Shown here: piece after piece, positions 34,319 through 43,002 of the stretch | Layout of the letters: each line of letters starts with the position of its first letter | How positions within the stretch are numbered: the stretch's first letter is position 1 | DNA from: RBG-16-49-21 sp040768125 | GTDB taxonomy: Bacteria; Spirochaetota; UBA4802; UBA5550 | Assembly: GCA_040768125.1 (NCBI GenBank) | Contig: JAXGNG010000003.1 | Span: 1-64,000, forward strand | Length of the DNA stretch: 64,000 bases | Direction: 5' to 3' | Translations under genes and position numbers: made by a program | The notes under the pieces: model-generated | What the model saw: the letters and a program-made list of their open reading frames with translations, nothing else | The model's database searches: none | What the model was told of the DNA's origin: nothing

Positions 34319-35662
34319 TTATCTGTTCCTGAATATCTGGAATCCCGAATAGGCTTCCATGCCGTGCTCGTCAATGTCAAGGCCCCGCAGTTCCTCCTCG
34401 CGGCTTACCCTCAGGCCGACGGTATACTTAATCGCCAGGAAGATGGCCCCGGCGGTGACCGTGACCCAGGCCATGACGGCCAGGACGCCAAGGGCCTGCA
34501 CCCCCAGCAGCGTGAACCCGCCGCCGAAGAAGAGGCCGTCGACCCCGCCGTACCGCTTTTCCGCGAAAAGACCCACCATGAGCGTGCCCAGGGCGCCGCA
34601 GACGCCGTGCACGGAAATGGCGCCCACGGGGTCGTCTATTTTGAAGGCAAAGTCAAATAGTTCCACCGACAGCACCACGACGACCCCCGCGATAAGACCG
34701 ATAACTATCGCGCTCACCGGCGAGACCGCGGCGCACCCCGCGGTTATGGCGACCAGCCCCGCCAGGGCGCCGTTGAGGCTCATGCTGACGTCGGGCTTTT
34801 TAGACTTGATCCAGATGGTCGACATGGCGGCGACCGCGCCTGCGGCGGCGGCAAGGTTCGTGTTCACCGCTATGAAGCCTATGGACAGGTTGTCGCCTGC
34901 CGTGGTGCTTCCCGGGTTGAAGCCGAACCATCCGAACCAGAGAATGAAGACCCCCAGGGCCGCCATGGGAATATTGTGGCCCGGAATCGCCCGGGGCTTC
35001 CCGTCCGGTCCGTATTTTCCCAGCCTGGGACCCAGTACCATGGCGCCCATCAGGGCGGCCCATCCGCCCACGGAATGCACGACGGTGGAGCCTGCGAAAT
35101 CGACGAATCCCAATCTGGCCAGCCAGCCGTCGCTGTTCCATATCCAGTGGCCCGATACGGGATAGACCACGGCGGAGATGAGCAGGCTGTAGAAGAGATA
35201 GGAGACGAACTTCGTGCGCTCGGCCATCGCCCCCGATACGATCGTGGCGGCAGTGGCGGCAAACACCGCCTGGAACAGCCAGTAGGCGTACTGCCAGAGG
35301 CCCTCCGGGTTCCCCGGATCGGCGCTGGAGAGGAAAAATTTTGAGCCGCCGATAAAGCCCCCCGCGGATATCCCGAACATCAGGCCGTAGCCAAGGGCGA
35401 AGAATGCCAGTGATCCTACGGAAAAATCCATCAGGTTTTTCATGATGATATTCCCCGCGTTCTTGGCCCTGGTGAATCCGACCTCCACCATGGCGAAGCC
35501 CGCCTGCATGAAGAAGACAAGGAATGCGGCCACCAGCGTCCAGACGACATTTATCGGCTTGATCGATGATTCCACCGCGAGGGCCGCCTCTTCCGCGTGC
35601 AGACCGGTGATGGCGGAGAGAAGCAGTATCGCAACAGCCGGTATGGTTAACTTTCTATTCAT
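34319..35662 (-). CDS. amt: ammonium transporter
   Basis: 447 residues from ATG 35662, which has AAGGAGG upstream. A signal peptide (ending near HAEEAAL) precedes 11 hydrophobic segments. Family landmarks are FFMQAGFAMVEVGFTRAKN, VVYPVSGHWIWNSDGWL, DFAGSTVVHSVGGWAAL, LGVFILWFGWFGFNPGS and ISVHGVCGALGTL, which includes pore histidines. It conducts ammonium into the cell and pairs with GlnK just downstream. The C-terminal tail that docks PII is present (SREEELRGLDIDEHGMEAY). Confidence 0.95.
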   Translation of the reverse strand: MNRKLTIPAVAILLLSAITGLHAEEAALAVESSIKPINVVWTLVAAFLVFFMQAGFAMVEVGFTRAKNAGNIIMKNLMDFSVGSLAFFALGYGLMFGISAGGFIGGSKFFLSSADPGNPEGLWQYAYWLFQAVFAATAATIVSGAMAERTKFVSYLFYSLLISAVVYPVSGHWIWNSDGWLARLGFVDFAGSTVVHSVGGWAALMGAMVLGPRLGKYGPDGKPRAIPGHNIPMAALGVFILWFGWFGFNPGSTTAGDNLSIGFIAVNTNLAAAAGAVAAMSTIWIKSKKPDVSMSLNGALAGLVAITAGCAAVSPVSAIVIGLIAGVVVVLSVELFDFAFKIDDPVGAISVHGVCGALGTLMVGLFAEKRYGGVDGLFFGGGFTLLGVQALGVLAVMAWVTVTAGAIFLAIKYTVGLRVSREEELRGLDIDEHGMEAYSGFQIFRNR

Positions 35663-36118
35663 CGCGTCCTCCTTGGGAGAAATAATATATCCTATTATAA
35701 AAGCATGTTCCGTACCGAAACGGCGCAAAGCGGAGAATGTAACAGGAACGACATATTGATTCCGTGAAATGCCGATTCGCGTCTGACGCGGCGGGGTTTG
35801 ATGACAGAAAGAAGAAGCATGTCAGCCGGATTGAGAAGCCCCCCTGGCCAATGAGTTGATTCTGGGATCTCCCGCGGTACAAATTTGTACCACGAGGGGC
35901 CTTCCCGGCACAAAAACGTTCCAGGATCCGGCCTGCCATCCTCATGAGAGCCCGTTCAACTGAACAGATTCCGGAAGGTGTCGAGGGAATTGTAAGCGTA
36001 AAAAACCACTGGACATGCCGTGTCTCGATCACTATGGTACCCGGGTGACCATCGATGGATGATGAGTGCATGGCATGCCAGCGGAGTAGAATGAACAGTA
36101 TACTGAAAGGAGCGACAC
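35663..36118. other. 456-base gene-free stretch upstream of amt
   Basis: I see no convincing gene, RNA or repeat. A minus-strand frame covers most of it but its product looks random. It should hold the amt promoter, yet no clear sigma54 or sigma70 site was found. It ends in the GAAAGGAG ribosome site of the next gene. Confidence 0.4.
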
Positions 36119-36364
36119 ATGGCTGATTCTCTGGTTGCGTTTTTTAAAGATGGCGGGATATTCCTGTTTGACGAAGCGGACCCGGCGAGCGAGGCGACAT
36201 TTTACAAGCTTGAAGACCTGATGGGAGAGCCGGAGGGGGCGGATATCACGGAACTGTCCCTGGATGAAGAGGGCACACTGTCAATTTATTACGACGGATC
36301 CGTCATGGATGAAGAAACGGCAAAGCAGAAATACGGCAAAGGGCTCTTTGTGAAATCAATATAG
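36119..36364 (+). CDS. small acidic hypothetical protein
   Basis: 81 residues, strongly acidic (DEADPASEATFYKLEDLMGEPEG), with no signal or membrane part. GAAAGGAG eight bases upstream fixes ATG 36119. No family recognised. It is flanked by non-coding DNA. Confidence 0.6.
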   Translation: MADSLVAFFKDGGIFLFDEADPASEATFYKLEDLMGEPEGADITELSLDEEGTLSIYYDGSVMDEETAKQKYGKGLFVKSI

Positions 36365-36588
36365 CGGAACTATTCACTGGAGTGTGGTCATATCTATTAC
36401 ACATTATTTCCCTCAGGTATGGATCCGGAAAACAAAGAAGTAAACGTAATAATGTGAGGCGTTTCTCGGTCAGTTTTTGGGACGCAATTGATTTTCGGCG
36501 GTCCATTTTCTGATCACATATGGCCCATAGAGTCCCATGGACCGGTGTCTAATAATAAACATTCCCTGCGTAATAAGACGAGGATAGC

Positions 36589-37149
36589 ATGGCTAAAAAC
36601 ATGACATTTCTTATGCTGAGCTGCATGATCTGCCTGGGTGGTATGCACCGTCACGCCCATGGCCAGTCGGTCGAAGAATTGATGTCTATCGGCAACAGCA
36701 TGATGCAGGCGGGGCGTTATAACGAGTCGGTAACCGCATTCAGAAAAGTGATACAGCTTGAACCCGATAATTTTGAGGCCCAGCGAAACCTGGCGCTGGC
36801 GTATTATAAATGGGGCCGCTATTCAAACGCGGTGACGGAATTCAAGAAGGCGCTCAGATTAAATACCCGTGACGCCTCGTGCTGGTACTACCTGGGGCTT
36901 TCGTATGCTCATCTGGGTTATACGTCAAAGGCCATGGAGTGTTTAACGAAGGCCAATCATCTCTCACCTGGGGAAAGCGTGTATTATTCAGCCATTGCAT
37001 TGTTGTATGAAAAGGACGAGAATTACGAAGCGGCCCTTGACAATTATCAACGCGCGAAGAAACTTGATCCGAACAATGGCGAAGCGAACAAAGGAATAAT
37101 CCGCTGCTGCAGGAAGCTTGGTAAAAACAGGTGCCGGGAATACAGGTGA
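36589..37149 (+). CDS. exported TPR-repeat protein
   Basis: 186 residues. A signal peptide covers about residues 1-25 (cleavage near HAHG-QS). About four tetratricopeptide repeats follow, for example GRYNESVTAFRKVIQLEPDN, GRYSNAVTEFKKALRLN and NYEAALDNYQRAKKLDPNNG. It is probably a periplasmic or secreted scaffold for protein contacts; partner unknown. An intrinsic terminator lies 107 bases downstream. Confidence 0.82.
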   Translation: MAKNMTFLMLSCMICLGGMHRHAHGQSVEELMSIGNSMMQAGRYNESVTAFRKVIQLEPDNFEAQRNLALAYYKWGRYSNAVTEFKKALRLNTRDASCWYYLGLSYAHLGYTSKAMECLTKANHLSPGESVYYSAIALLYEKDENYEAALDNYQRAKKLDPNNGEANKGIIRCCRKLGKNRCREYR

Positions 37150-37255
37150 GCGCAGGGGAACGGGAGAGGGTGTAGCCGGGTTTAATTTTCGCACTCCGAG
37201 GGTCATGGCGACGTCACTGCCGGATCCCCTGCGACGCACGCCTCCATCTCGGAAG

Positions 37256-37281
37256 GGGCGCCCGAGGGGGTGCCCCTTTTC
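37256..37281 (+). terminator. intrinsic terminator after the TPR gene
   Basis: GGGGCGCCC pairs with GGGTGCCCC (one G-U) around a short loop, followed by a short T run. The position fits termination of the TPR transcript. Confidence 0.6.
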
Positions 37282-37374
37282 ATCTGCCCGGGTCGATTAA
37301 TTGCTTGATAAATTGCCGCGAAAATTTATTTTTGGATACTTTCAACGTCCCAATCAGCTGTCAGGAGCGTGGCC

Positions 37375-37722
37375 GTGACCGATACCGATTCGCATCGTCC
37401 CTGGGGTTTTTACGAAAACCTGGCGGAGGGAAACGACCACAAGGTCAAGAGGATCACCGTCTACCCGGGGAAGCGCCTCAGCCTCCAGAGCCACGGGCGC
37501 CGCGCCGAGCACTGGTACATCGTCGACGGGGAGGCGCTCTTCACCCTGAATGATAACGTGGTTCCCCTGGGCGCCGGAGAGGCGGTCGACATAGGAAGGG
37601 GAGACCGGCACCGCATCGAAAATCCCGGGACCGGGAACCTGGTGTTCATAGAGATCCAGACGGGGGACTATTTCGGGGAAGACGACATCGTCCGCTATGA
37701 GGATGATTTCGGAAGGATCTGA
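37375..37722 (+). CDS. type II mannose-6-phosphate isomerase-like cupin
   Basis: 115 residues, one cupin domain. GTG 37375 is preferred because AGGAG lies seven bases upstream; GTG 37369 is too close to it. The sequence matches the isomerase half of bifunctional GDP-mannose pyrophosphorylase/phosphomannose isomerase: RPWGFYENL, HKVKRITVYPGKRLSLQSHGRRAEHWYIV with metal-binding His residues, and ending ENPGTGNLVFIEIQTGDYFGEDDIVRYEDDFGR. It is free-standing, without the nucleotidyltransferase half. Likely role: mannose- or sugar-phosphate metabolism for surface polysaccharide. Confidence 0.85.
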   Translation: MTDTDSHRPWGFYENLAEGNDHKVKRITVYPGKRLSLQSHGRRAEHWYIVDGEALFTLNDNVVPLGAGEAVDIGRGDRHRIENPGTGNLVFIEIQTGDYFGEDDIVRYEDDFGRI

Positions 37723-37974
37723 AAAAAATCTCGCGGCGCCGTAACATTCCGTGCCGGGCCGCCATCTCTGTATATACTGCGGGAAAAACTTGTTGTTTCT
37801 TGTTTATTAATTAATAGCGGTCGCAGGGGAACAGGCCCCCATCCCGGAACGCCCCGCCGGGGCGGCGGGATGGTCCGGTGCGGCGCGAACAGATGCGACG
37901 GGCATCCCTTCCCCGCGGTCGGCGCGGGAGGGGAGGGGACCGCGGGCGCAACCATATCGGCGCAGGAGTGATCC

Positions 37975-38901
37975 ATGATAACCGTCCAGGACGTAACGAA
38001 GCGATTCGGCGACATTACCGCGGTCAACGGCATTTCCTTCAGCATCCGCGAAGGTGAAATAACCGGGCTCCTGGGGCCCAACGGCGCCGGGAAGACGACC
38101 ACCCTCAGGATGCTGACCTGCTATCTCAGGCCCGACAGCGGCACCATCACCGTGGGCCCCCACGACGTGGAAGAGTATCCCGTGGAGGTGAGGCGAACCA
38201 TCGGCTACCTCCCGGAGTCCGCGCCCGTGTACGGGGACATGATCGTGCACGACTACCTCACCTACGTCGCCGACGTCCGGGGCATCGCGGACCGGGAGAG
38301 AATCGGCGAGATCGGCGAGGTCTGCGGCATCAACCAGGTGATGCACATGGAGATCGGCGAGCTGTCGAAGGGCTTCAGGCAGCGTGTGGGCCTCGCCCAG
38401 TCGATGATCCACGATCCCGACATCCTCATCCTCGACGAGCCCACGAGCGGACTCGACCCGAACCAGATCATCGAGATACGGAACCTCATCCGTGAAATCG
38501 GGAAGAAGAAAACCGTTATCCTCTCGACCCATATCCTCCCGGAGGTGGAGGCCACCTGCGACCGCGTCATCATCATCGACAGGGGGAACATCGTCGCCGA
38601 TGACCGGACCGAGAACCTCCAGATCGTCGCGGGGGACGAGAAGCGCGTGGTGGTGAAGGTCGCCGGGACGGATTACGGCGCTCTTTCGAAGGAGCTCATG
38701 GCCATCGAGGGCGTGGTGCGCGTCGAGGAGGTGGAGGACAGGGACCTGGTGGGCGCGCGGGTCTCCGCCTCGGGAACGGTCGATATCAGGCCGGAGATAT
38801 TCAGGCTGGCCAGCGGAAGGGGCTGGGTGCTGTACGAGATGGCCCTTGAGCAGCGGAGCCTGGAGCGGGTCTTCAGGGAACTTACCGGAGGTGCGAAGTG
38901 A
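37975..38901 (+). CDS. ABC exporter ATP-binding protein (GldA-like)
   Basis: 308 residues. Walker A GPNGAGKTTTLRML is at about 36-49, the signature LSKGFRQRVGLAQSM (LSxG variant) at about 130, and Walker B ILILDEPTSGLDPNQ just after. A C-terminal extension of about 85 residues matches gliding-type GldA proteins. It overlaps the permease gene by four bases. With the next three genes it forms a GldA-GldF-GldG-DUF4340 export or envelope module of unknown cargo. Confidence 0.92.
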   Translation: MITVQDVTKRFGDITAVNGISFSIREGEITGLLGPNGAGKTTTLRMLTCYLRPDSGTITVGPHDVEEYPVEVRRTIGYLPESAPVYGDMIVHDYLTYVADVRGIADRERIGEIGEVCGINQVMHMEIGELSKGFRQRVGLAQSMIHDPDILILDEPTSGLDPNQIIEIRNLIREIGKKKTVILSTHILPEVEATCDRVIIIDRGNIVADDRTENLQIVAGDEKRVVVKVAGTDYGALSKELMAIEGVVRVEEVEDRDLVGARVSASGTVDIRPEIFRLASGRGWVLYEMALEQRSLERVFRELTGGAK

Positions 38902-39665
38902 ACATCAGGGAAATCGACATCAGGCGGGCGCTTCGACGCGGGAAAGAGGAGGCCGTCGTCTACTCGCGGGAGCCCCTGGCCATCATGAAAAAAGAGCTCA
39001 TGACCTATTTCTTCACGCCCATCGCCTACATCGTGATCACGGTGTTCCTGGCGATCACGGGTTTTTTCTTCTTCAAGGATTTCTTCTATTTTAACCAGGC
39101 GGAGATGCGGGGCTTTTTCCAGTTCCTTCCCCTGGTCCTTACCCTGGTGGTCCCCGCCGTCACCATGCGGCTCTTCGCCGAGGAGATCCACAGCGGCACC
39201 ATCGAGAACCTCATGACCCTTCCCGTCACCACGGGGAAGGTCGTGACGGGCAAGTTCCTCGCCGCGACGGCCTTCGTCTCCATCATGATCGCGCCGACGC
39301 TCTTCTACCTCGCGACGATTCTCTTCGTGGGGTCCCCGGACCCGGGCCCGGTCATCGGCGGGTATCTCGGGGCGATCCTCCTGGCCGGCGCCTACTCCGC
39401 CGTGGGGATCCTGGCCTCGTCCCTGGGGAGGAACCAGATCGTCGCCTTCATCATCGGCCTGTCGGCCTGCTTTTTCCTCTGGATAATCGACAAGGTGACG
39501 GTATTCCTTCCCGCGGGCCTCGGTTTCGTCGAGTACCTGGGCACGGATTATCATTTCCGGAACATCTCCCGGGGAGTGATCGATTCCCGGGACCTCGTGT
39601 ATTTCGCGTCGATCATCGTCGTGTCGATCCTGCTGACGAAAAAAATCCTTGATGACCGGAGATAG
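38898..39665 (+). CDS. ABC exporter permease (GldF-like)
   Basis: 255 residues with six hydrophobic segments. It contains ELMTYFFTPIAYIVITVFLAITGF and RLFAEEIHSGTIENLMTLPVTTGKVVTGKF, typical of ABC-2 type permeases beside GldA. It starts inside the end of the ATPase gene (four-base overlap) and is followed after six bases by the GldG-like gene. Confidence 0.92.
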   Translation: MNIREIDIRRALRRGKEEAVVYSREPLAIMKKELMTYFFTPIAYIVITVFLAITGFFFFKDFFYFNQAEMRGFFQFLPLVLTLVVPAVTMRLFAEEIHSGTIENLMTLPVTTGKVVTGKFLAATAFVSIMIAPTLFYLATILFVGSPDPGPVIGGYLGAILLAGAYSAVGILASSLGRNQIVAFIIGLSACFFLWIIDKVTVFLPAGLGFVEYLGTDYHFRNISRGVIDSRDLVYFASIIVVSILLTKKILDDRR

Positions 39666-39671
39666 GGCGCC

Positions 39672-41888
39672 ATGACAATGCAGAACATTACGGGAAGGAT
39701 ACGCGGTTCCCTCGCGCGCATTACCGGTCTCCTCCGCCGCGGCGGCGGTTCCCCCGGCGGGGAAGGGGGCGGAGCGGGAAGGAGTGAGCGCCGGAAAAAC
39801 ATCCAGCTCGCCCTGAACATCGTGATACTGGTGCTGATCAACGTCGCGGCCATGACACTGAAGTTCCGGTGCGACCTCACGAGGGACAACACCTACTCCC
39901 TCTCCGGGAAGAGCATCGAGACCGTGGCGAACCTGAAGGAGAACCTGAAGATAAAGGTGCTCTTCACGCGCGACCTGCCGGCCCAGCACACCTCGCTTTA
40001 CCGGTACCTCATCGACCTCCTGGACGAGTACGAGTACTACGGCAACGAGTATTTCAGCTACGAGGTGGTGCCGGATGAGGACCTGGAGAAGGTGGCCGCC
40101 GATTACGGCATCCGCCCCGTCCAGAGCCAGGAGTTCGACAGCGACCAGGTGAAGGTGCGGCGGGCCTACATGGGCCTGGTCATCCAGCAGTCGGACGTTA
40201 TCGAGAAGATCGAGGCGATAACGGACCCGACGGGCCTTGAGTATTCCATCACCTCCTTGATAGAGAAGATGTCGGGGAAGATCGACGGCCTCCTGGGCCT
40301 CGCGAAGCCGATACGGGTGCTCCTCTTCATGGGGGGCCCCCTCGCGTCGCTTCCCATCGAGGGCATCGAAGGCCTCCGGGAGAAGGTGGCCGCGGCCGTC
40401 GAAAAAAGCAACGCGGTCAATTACGACAAGCTGAAGCTCGAGGTCCTCGATCCCTCGGCGGACCCGACCCTCGCCGCGACGGCCGATGGCTTCGGGGTCC
40501 CGCGGCTCAACTGGAGGGCGGGACGCGACCGGTTCGGCAGGGCCGTCCCCGCCGGGGACGCCTACCTCGGCATCGTCCTGGTCGTCGATGACAGGGCGGA
40601 GCTGGTCGACCTCTCGGTGGCCCCCACCCTCAGGGGCACAAACATCATCGTGGGCCTCGACACGCTCGAGGACAGCCTCAACGCCGCGGTGTCCTCCCTG
40701 GTGAGCGTCAACCCGCGCATCGGCTACGTCACGGGGCACGGGGAGATCGACCTGAACGACCAGCAGTCCCAGGCCGGGGGCGCCCTCCTCAGGCAGGTGC
40801 TCTCCGACGTCTACGATATCGCCGAGGTTGACCTGGCGAAGGATGAGATACCGGGCGACCTGGGCCTCATCATCGTCAACGGCCCCCGTCAGAAGTTCTC
40901 CGAAATCGAGCTCTACAGGATCGACCAGTTCCTCATGAAGGGAAAGGCTGCCATCTTTTTCCTCGACTCCTTCACGGAGCTCGACCTGGGCCGGCAGGGC
41001 ATGTTCGCGCGGCAGCCCATGGTGATTCCCGTCGTCACGGGCCTGGAGCCCCTCCTGGAGCACTACGGCGTCTCCGTTGAAAAGAACATCGTCCTCGACA
41101 AAAGCTGCGCCCGGGGAATGGCCGCCGGGGCCCTGAAGGATTTCTACCATGTCCCCATCATAAAGGGCCCGGGCTTCAACGATCAAAGCGTCATCACCAG
41201 GTACCTGAAGGGAATGGCCTTCATGAAGGTCTCGTCCCTGCGGGTCGATGAGAAGGGCGTCAGGGCGCGCGCCTGCTCGGCGGTGCCCCTGGTCTCATCC
41301 TCCGGCGAAAGCTGGCTCATGGAGGGGGAGATCAACCTCAATCCCTTCTTCATGTCGCCGCCGGAAAACGAGGGTGAGATGAAAAGCTACCCCCTTGCCC
41401 TGTTTCTTTCGGGACCCTTCGAAAGCTACTACCGGGGGAGGGACGTTCCCGCCGCGGAGGGCGCGGCCACCGGCATCGCCGTGCAGAAGCTCGACGGAAC
41501 GGTGAAGGCCGGTGAGAGCCGCGTCATCGTCGTGGGCACCTCGGAGATAACCAGGACGGGGTTCCTGATGAACGCGCGGAGGATTATATCGAGCGCCACG
41601 TCGGACCGCGAGGAGCAGGACCGGGTTTTTTCCAACGGATTTTTCATACACAGCGCCGCGGATTACCTCCTGGGCAACGACTTCATCCCGGAAATGGCGA
41701 GCAAGAGCCTGGAATTTAACCCCCTGGAGAAGACAGGGGACAGGACACGCATCGTCCTGAAGGCCCTGAATATCGCCGGGGTCCCGATACTGGTGATTCT
41801 CGCCGGGCTCGCGATATGGAGGCGGCGATCGTCGAGGAAAAAGGCGATTCGGGGGCGCTTCGCCCCGGGAGGCGGCGATGAAAGTTAA
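39672..41888 (+). CDS. GldG-like protein
   Basis: 738 residues. One hydrophobic segment lies near the start (about 40-60: LALNIVILVLINVAAMTL) and one near the end (about 702-720), with a large extracytoplasmic part between. The family piece FRCDLTRDNTYSLSGKSIETVANL is clear, as is GYVTGHGEIDLNDQQSQAGG further on. In gliding bacteria GldG partners GldA/GldF; here, in a non-Bacteroidota setting, the cargo is unknown. It overlaps the following gene by 11 bases. Confidence 0.88.
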   Translation: MTMQNITGRIRGSLARITGLLRRGGGSPGGEGGGAGRSERRKNIQLALNIVILVLINVAAMTLKFRCDLTRDNTYSLSGKSIETVANLKENLKIKVLFTRDLPAQHTSLYRYLIDLLDEYEYYGNEYFSYEVVPDEDLEKVAADYGIRPVQSQEFDSDQVKVRRAYMGLVIQQSDVIEKIEAITDPTGLEYSITSLIEKMSGKIDGLLGLAKPIRVLLFMGGPLASLPIEGIEGLREKVAAAVEKSNAVNYDKLKLEVLDPSADPTLAATADGFGVPRLNWRAGRDRFGRAVPAGDAYLGIVLVVDDRAELVDLSVAPTLRGTNIIVGLDTLEDSLNAAVSSLVSVNPRIGYVTGHGEIDLNDQQSQAGGALLRQVLSDVYDIAEVDLAKDEIPGDLGLIIVNGPRQKFSEIELYRIDQFLMKGKAAIFFLDSFTELDLGRQGMFARQPMVIPVVTGLEPLLEHYGVSVEKNIVLDKSCARGMAAGALKDFYHVPIIKGPGFNDQSVITRYLKGMAFMKVSSLRVDEKGVRARACSAVPLVSSSGESWLMEGEINLNPFFMSPPENEGEMKSYPLALFLSGPFESYYRGRDVPAAEGAATGIAVQKLDGTVKAGESRVIVVGTSEITRTGFLMNARRIISSATSDREEQDRVFSNGFFIHSAADYLLGNDFIPEMASKSLEFNPLEKTGDRTRIVLKALNIAGVPILVILAGLAIWRRRSSRKKAIRGRFAPGGGDES

Positions 41889-42831
41889 CAGGAAGATCAT
41901 AGTGAGCCTTTCGGCCATTGCCCTGCTGGCCGTCTACATCCTGGCGGTCAACCTGGTGCGTTCCCCGCGCCGCCCCGACGTGCCCCCCCTGAAGGGGGCC
42001 TTCGACGAGATCGTGATCACCTGGTCGGGGGGCGGCGTCAGGCTCTTCAAGAAGGAGGGGAAGTGGAGCGTCGGCGACGGGGCCTTTCCCGCGGACGTGA
42101 AGAAGATCGAAGAGATCGAGAAACGCTTCCGGGACCTCAGCCTCACGGACCTGGTGTCGAAGAAGGGCTATTACGTGAAGTACGACCTCACGCCGGACAG
42201 GTACACGGAGATCATTTTCAAGCGGGGCGACGCCACGGTGAGGCGGTTCATGATAGGCAAGAAGAGCCCCACGGGCAGGCACACCTTCGTGAGGATCGAC
42301 GATCGCCCGGAGATATACCTGGCCGAGGGGACGTTTGACATCGTCATCAACAAGTCCGTCGAGGACCTCAGGGACCGCGAGATAGTTAAGGTCGAGCGCG
42401 CGGCGGTGACTGCCCTCACGGTGGAGCACCTGGGGAGGGCCTTCACCTTCGTGAGGGAGGCCCCGGCGGCGGAAGAAAAGAAGAAAGGGGAGGCGAAGAA
42501 GACCGCAGGAGCGGAAAAGGCCCCGGCGCAATGGGTATACCGCGGCGATCCGGCCGCGGAGATCGACCAGGGGAAGGTCGAAGCCCTCCTCGCGGCCCTT
42601 GATCCCCTGCGCGCCTCGTCGTTTTCGGAGATGGAGCGGCACCGCCTCGGAATGCCCCTCTGCGCGCTCAGGATACAGACGGAGGGGAAAGAGGTGAGCC
42701 TGAATATTTTTAAGATGGGGAACGAGTACCTGGCGGAATCGTCGGAGAGCCCCTACATCTTCGGCGTGGAAAAGTGGAACGTCGAGAAGTTCTTCATCAC
42801 GTCGATCGACCGGTTCATGCGGAAAAAATGA
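41878..42831 (+). CDS. DUF4340-type protein of the Gld-like module
   Basis: 317 residues with one N-terminal hydrophobic segment (about 8-25). It matches proteins found next to GldG: ITWSGGGVRLFKKEGKWSVGDGAFPADVKKIEEI is the repeated strand-helix unit, followed by YDLTPDRYTEIIFKRG. A Lys/Ala-rich linker sits at about 195-222. It overlaps the GldG gene and ends the four-gene operon. It probably acts outside the membrane with the transporter. Confidence 0.85.
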   Translation: MKVNRKIIVSLSAIALLAVYILAVNLVRSPRRPDVPPLKGAFDEIVITWSGGGVRLFKKEGKWSVGDGAFPADVKKIEEIEKRFRDLSLTDLVSKKGYYVKYDLTPDRYTEIIFKRGDATVRRFMIGKKSPTGRHTFVRIDDRPEIYLAEGTFDIVINKSVEDLRDREIVKVERAAVTALTVEHLGRAFTFVREAPAAEEKKKGEAKKTAGAEKAPAQWVYRGDPAAEIDQGKVEALLAALDPLRASSFSEMERHRLGMPLCALRIQTEGKEVSLNIFKMGNEYLAESSESPYIFGVEKWNVEKFFITSIDRFMRKK

Positions 42832-43002
42832 TGGAGACAATCCCGGCGGCGCGGAGCTGCCGGTGGTTTCGCGGGTGCCGAACCCGGTGAAACGGAATGT
42901 GTTTGACAGATTTGTTTTCCGTCACTATATTCATCGTGCGTGGCGAAGGGGAATGTCCCGGGCCATCGATCCATGCTCATTACTAATCAAGGCGGGGCGT
43001 AC

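Noticed and set aside
35655..36071. A 138-codon minus-strand frame upstream of amt
   Set aside because: It overlaps the amt ribosome site and start, and its product has no motif.
35690..36100. A sigma54 site upstream of amt
   Set aside because: I looked for a TGGCAC-N5-TTGC pattern on the minus strand and found no acceptable match, despite the nearby NifA-type gene.
38673..41186. An 837-residue open frame on the minus strand
   Set aside because: Antisense to the Gld-like exporter genes, which have clear family motifs; the antisense product is low-complexity.
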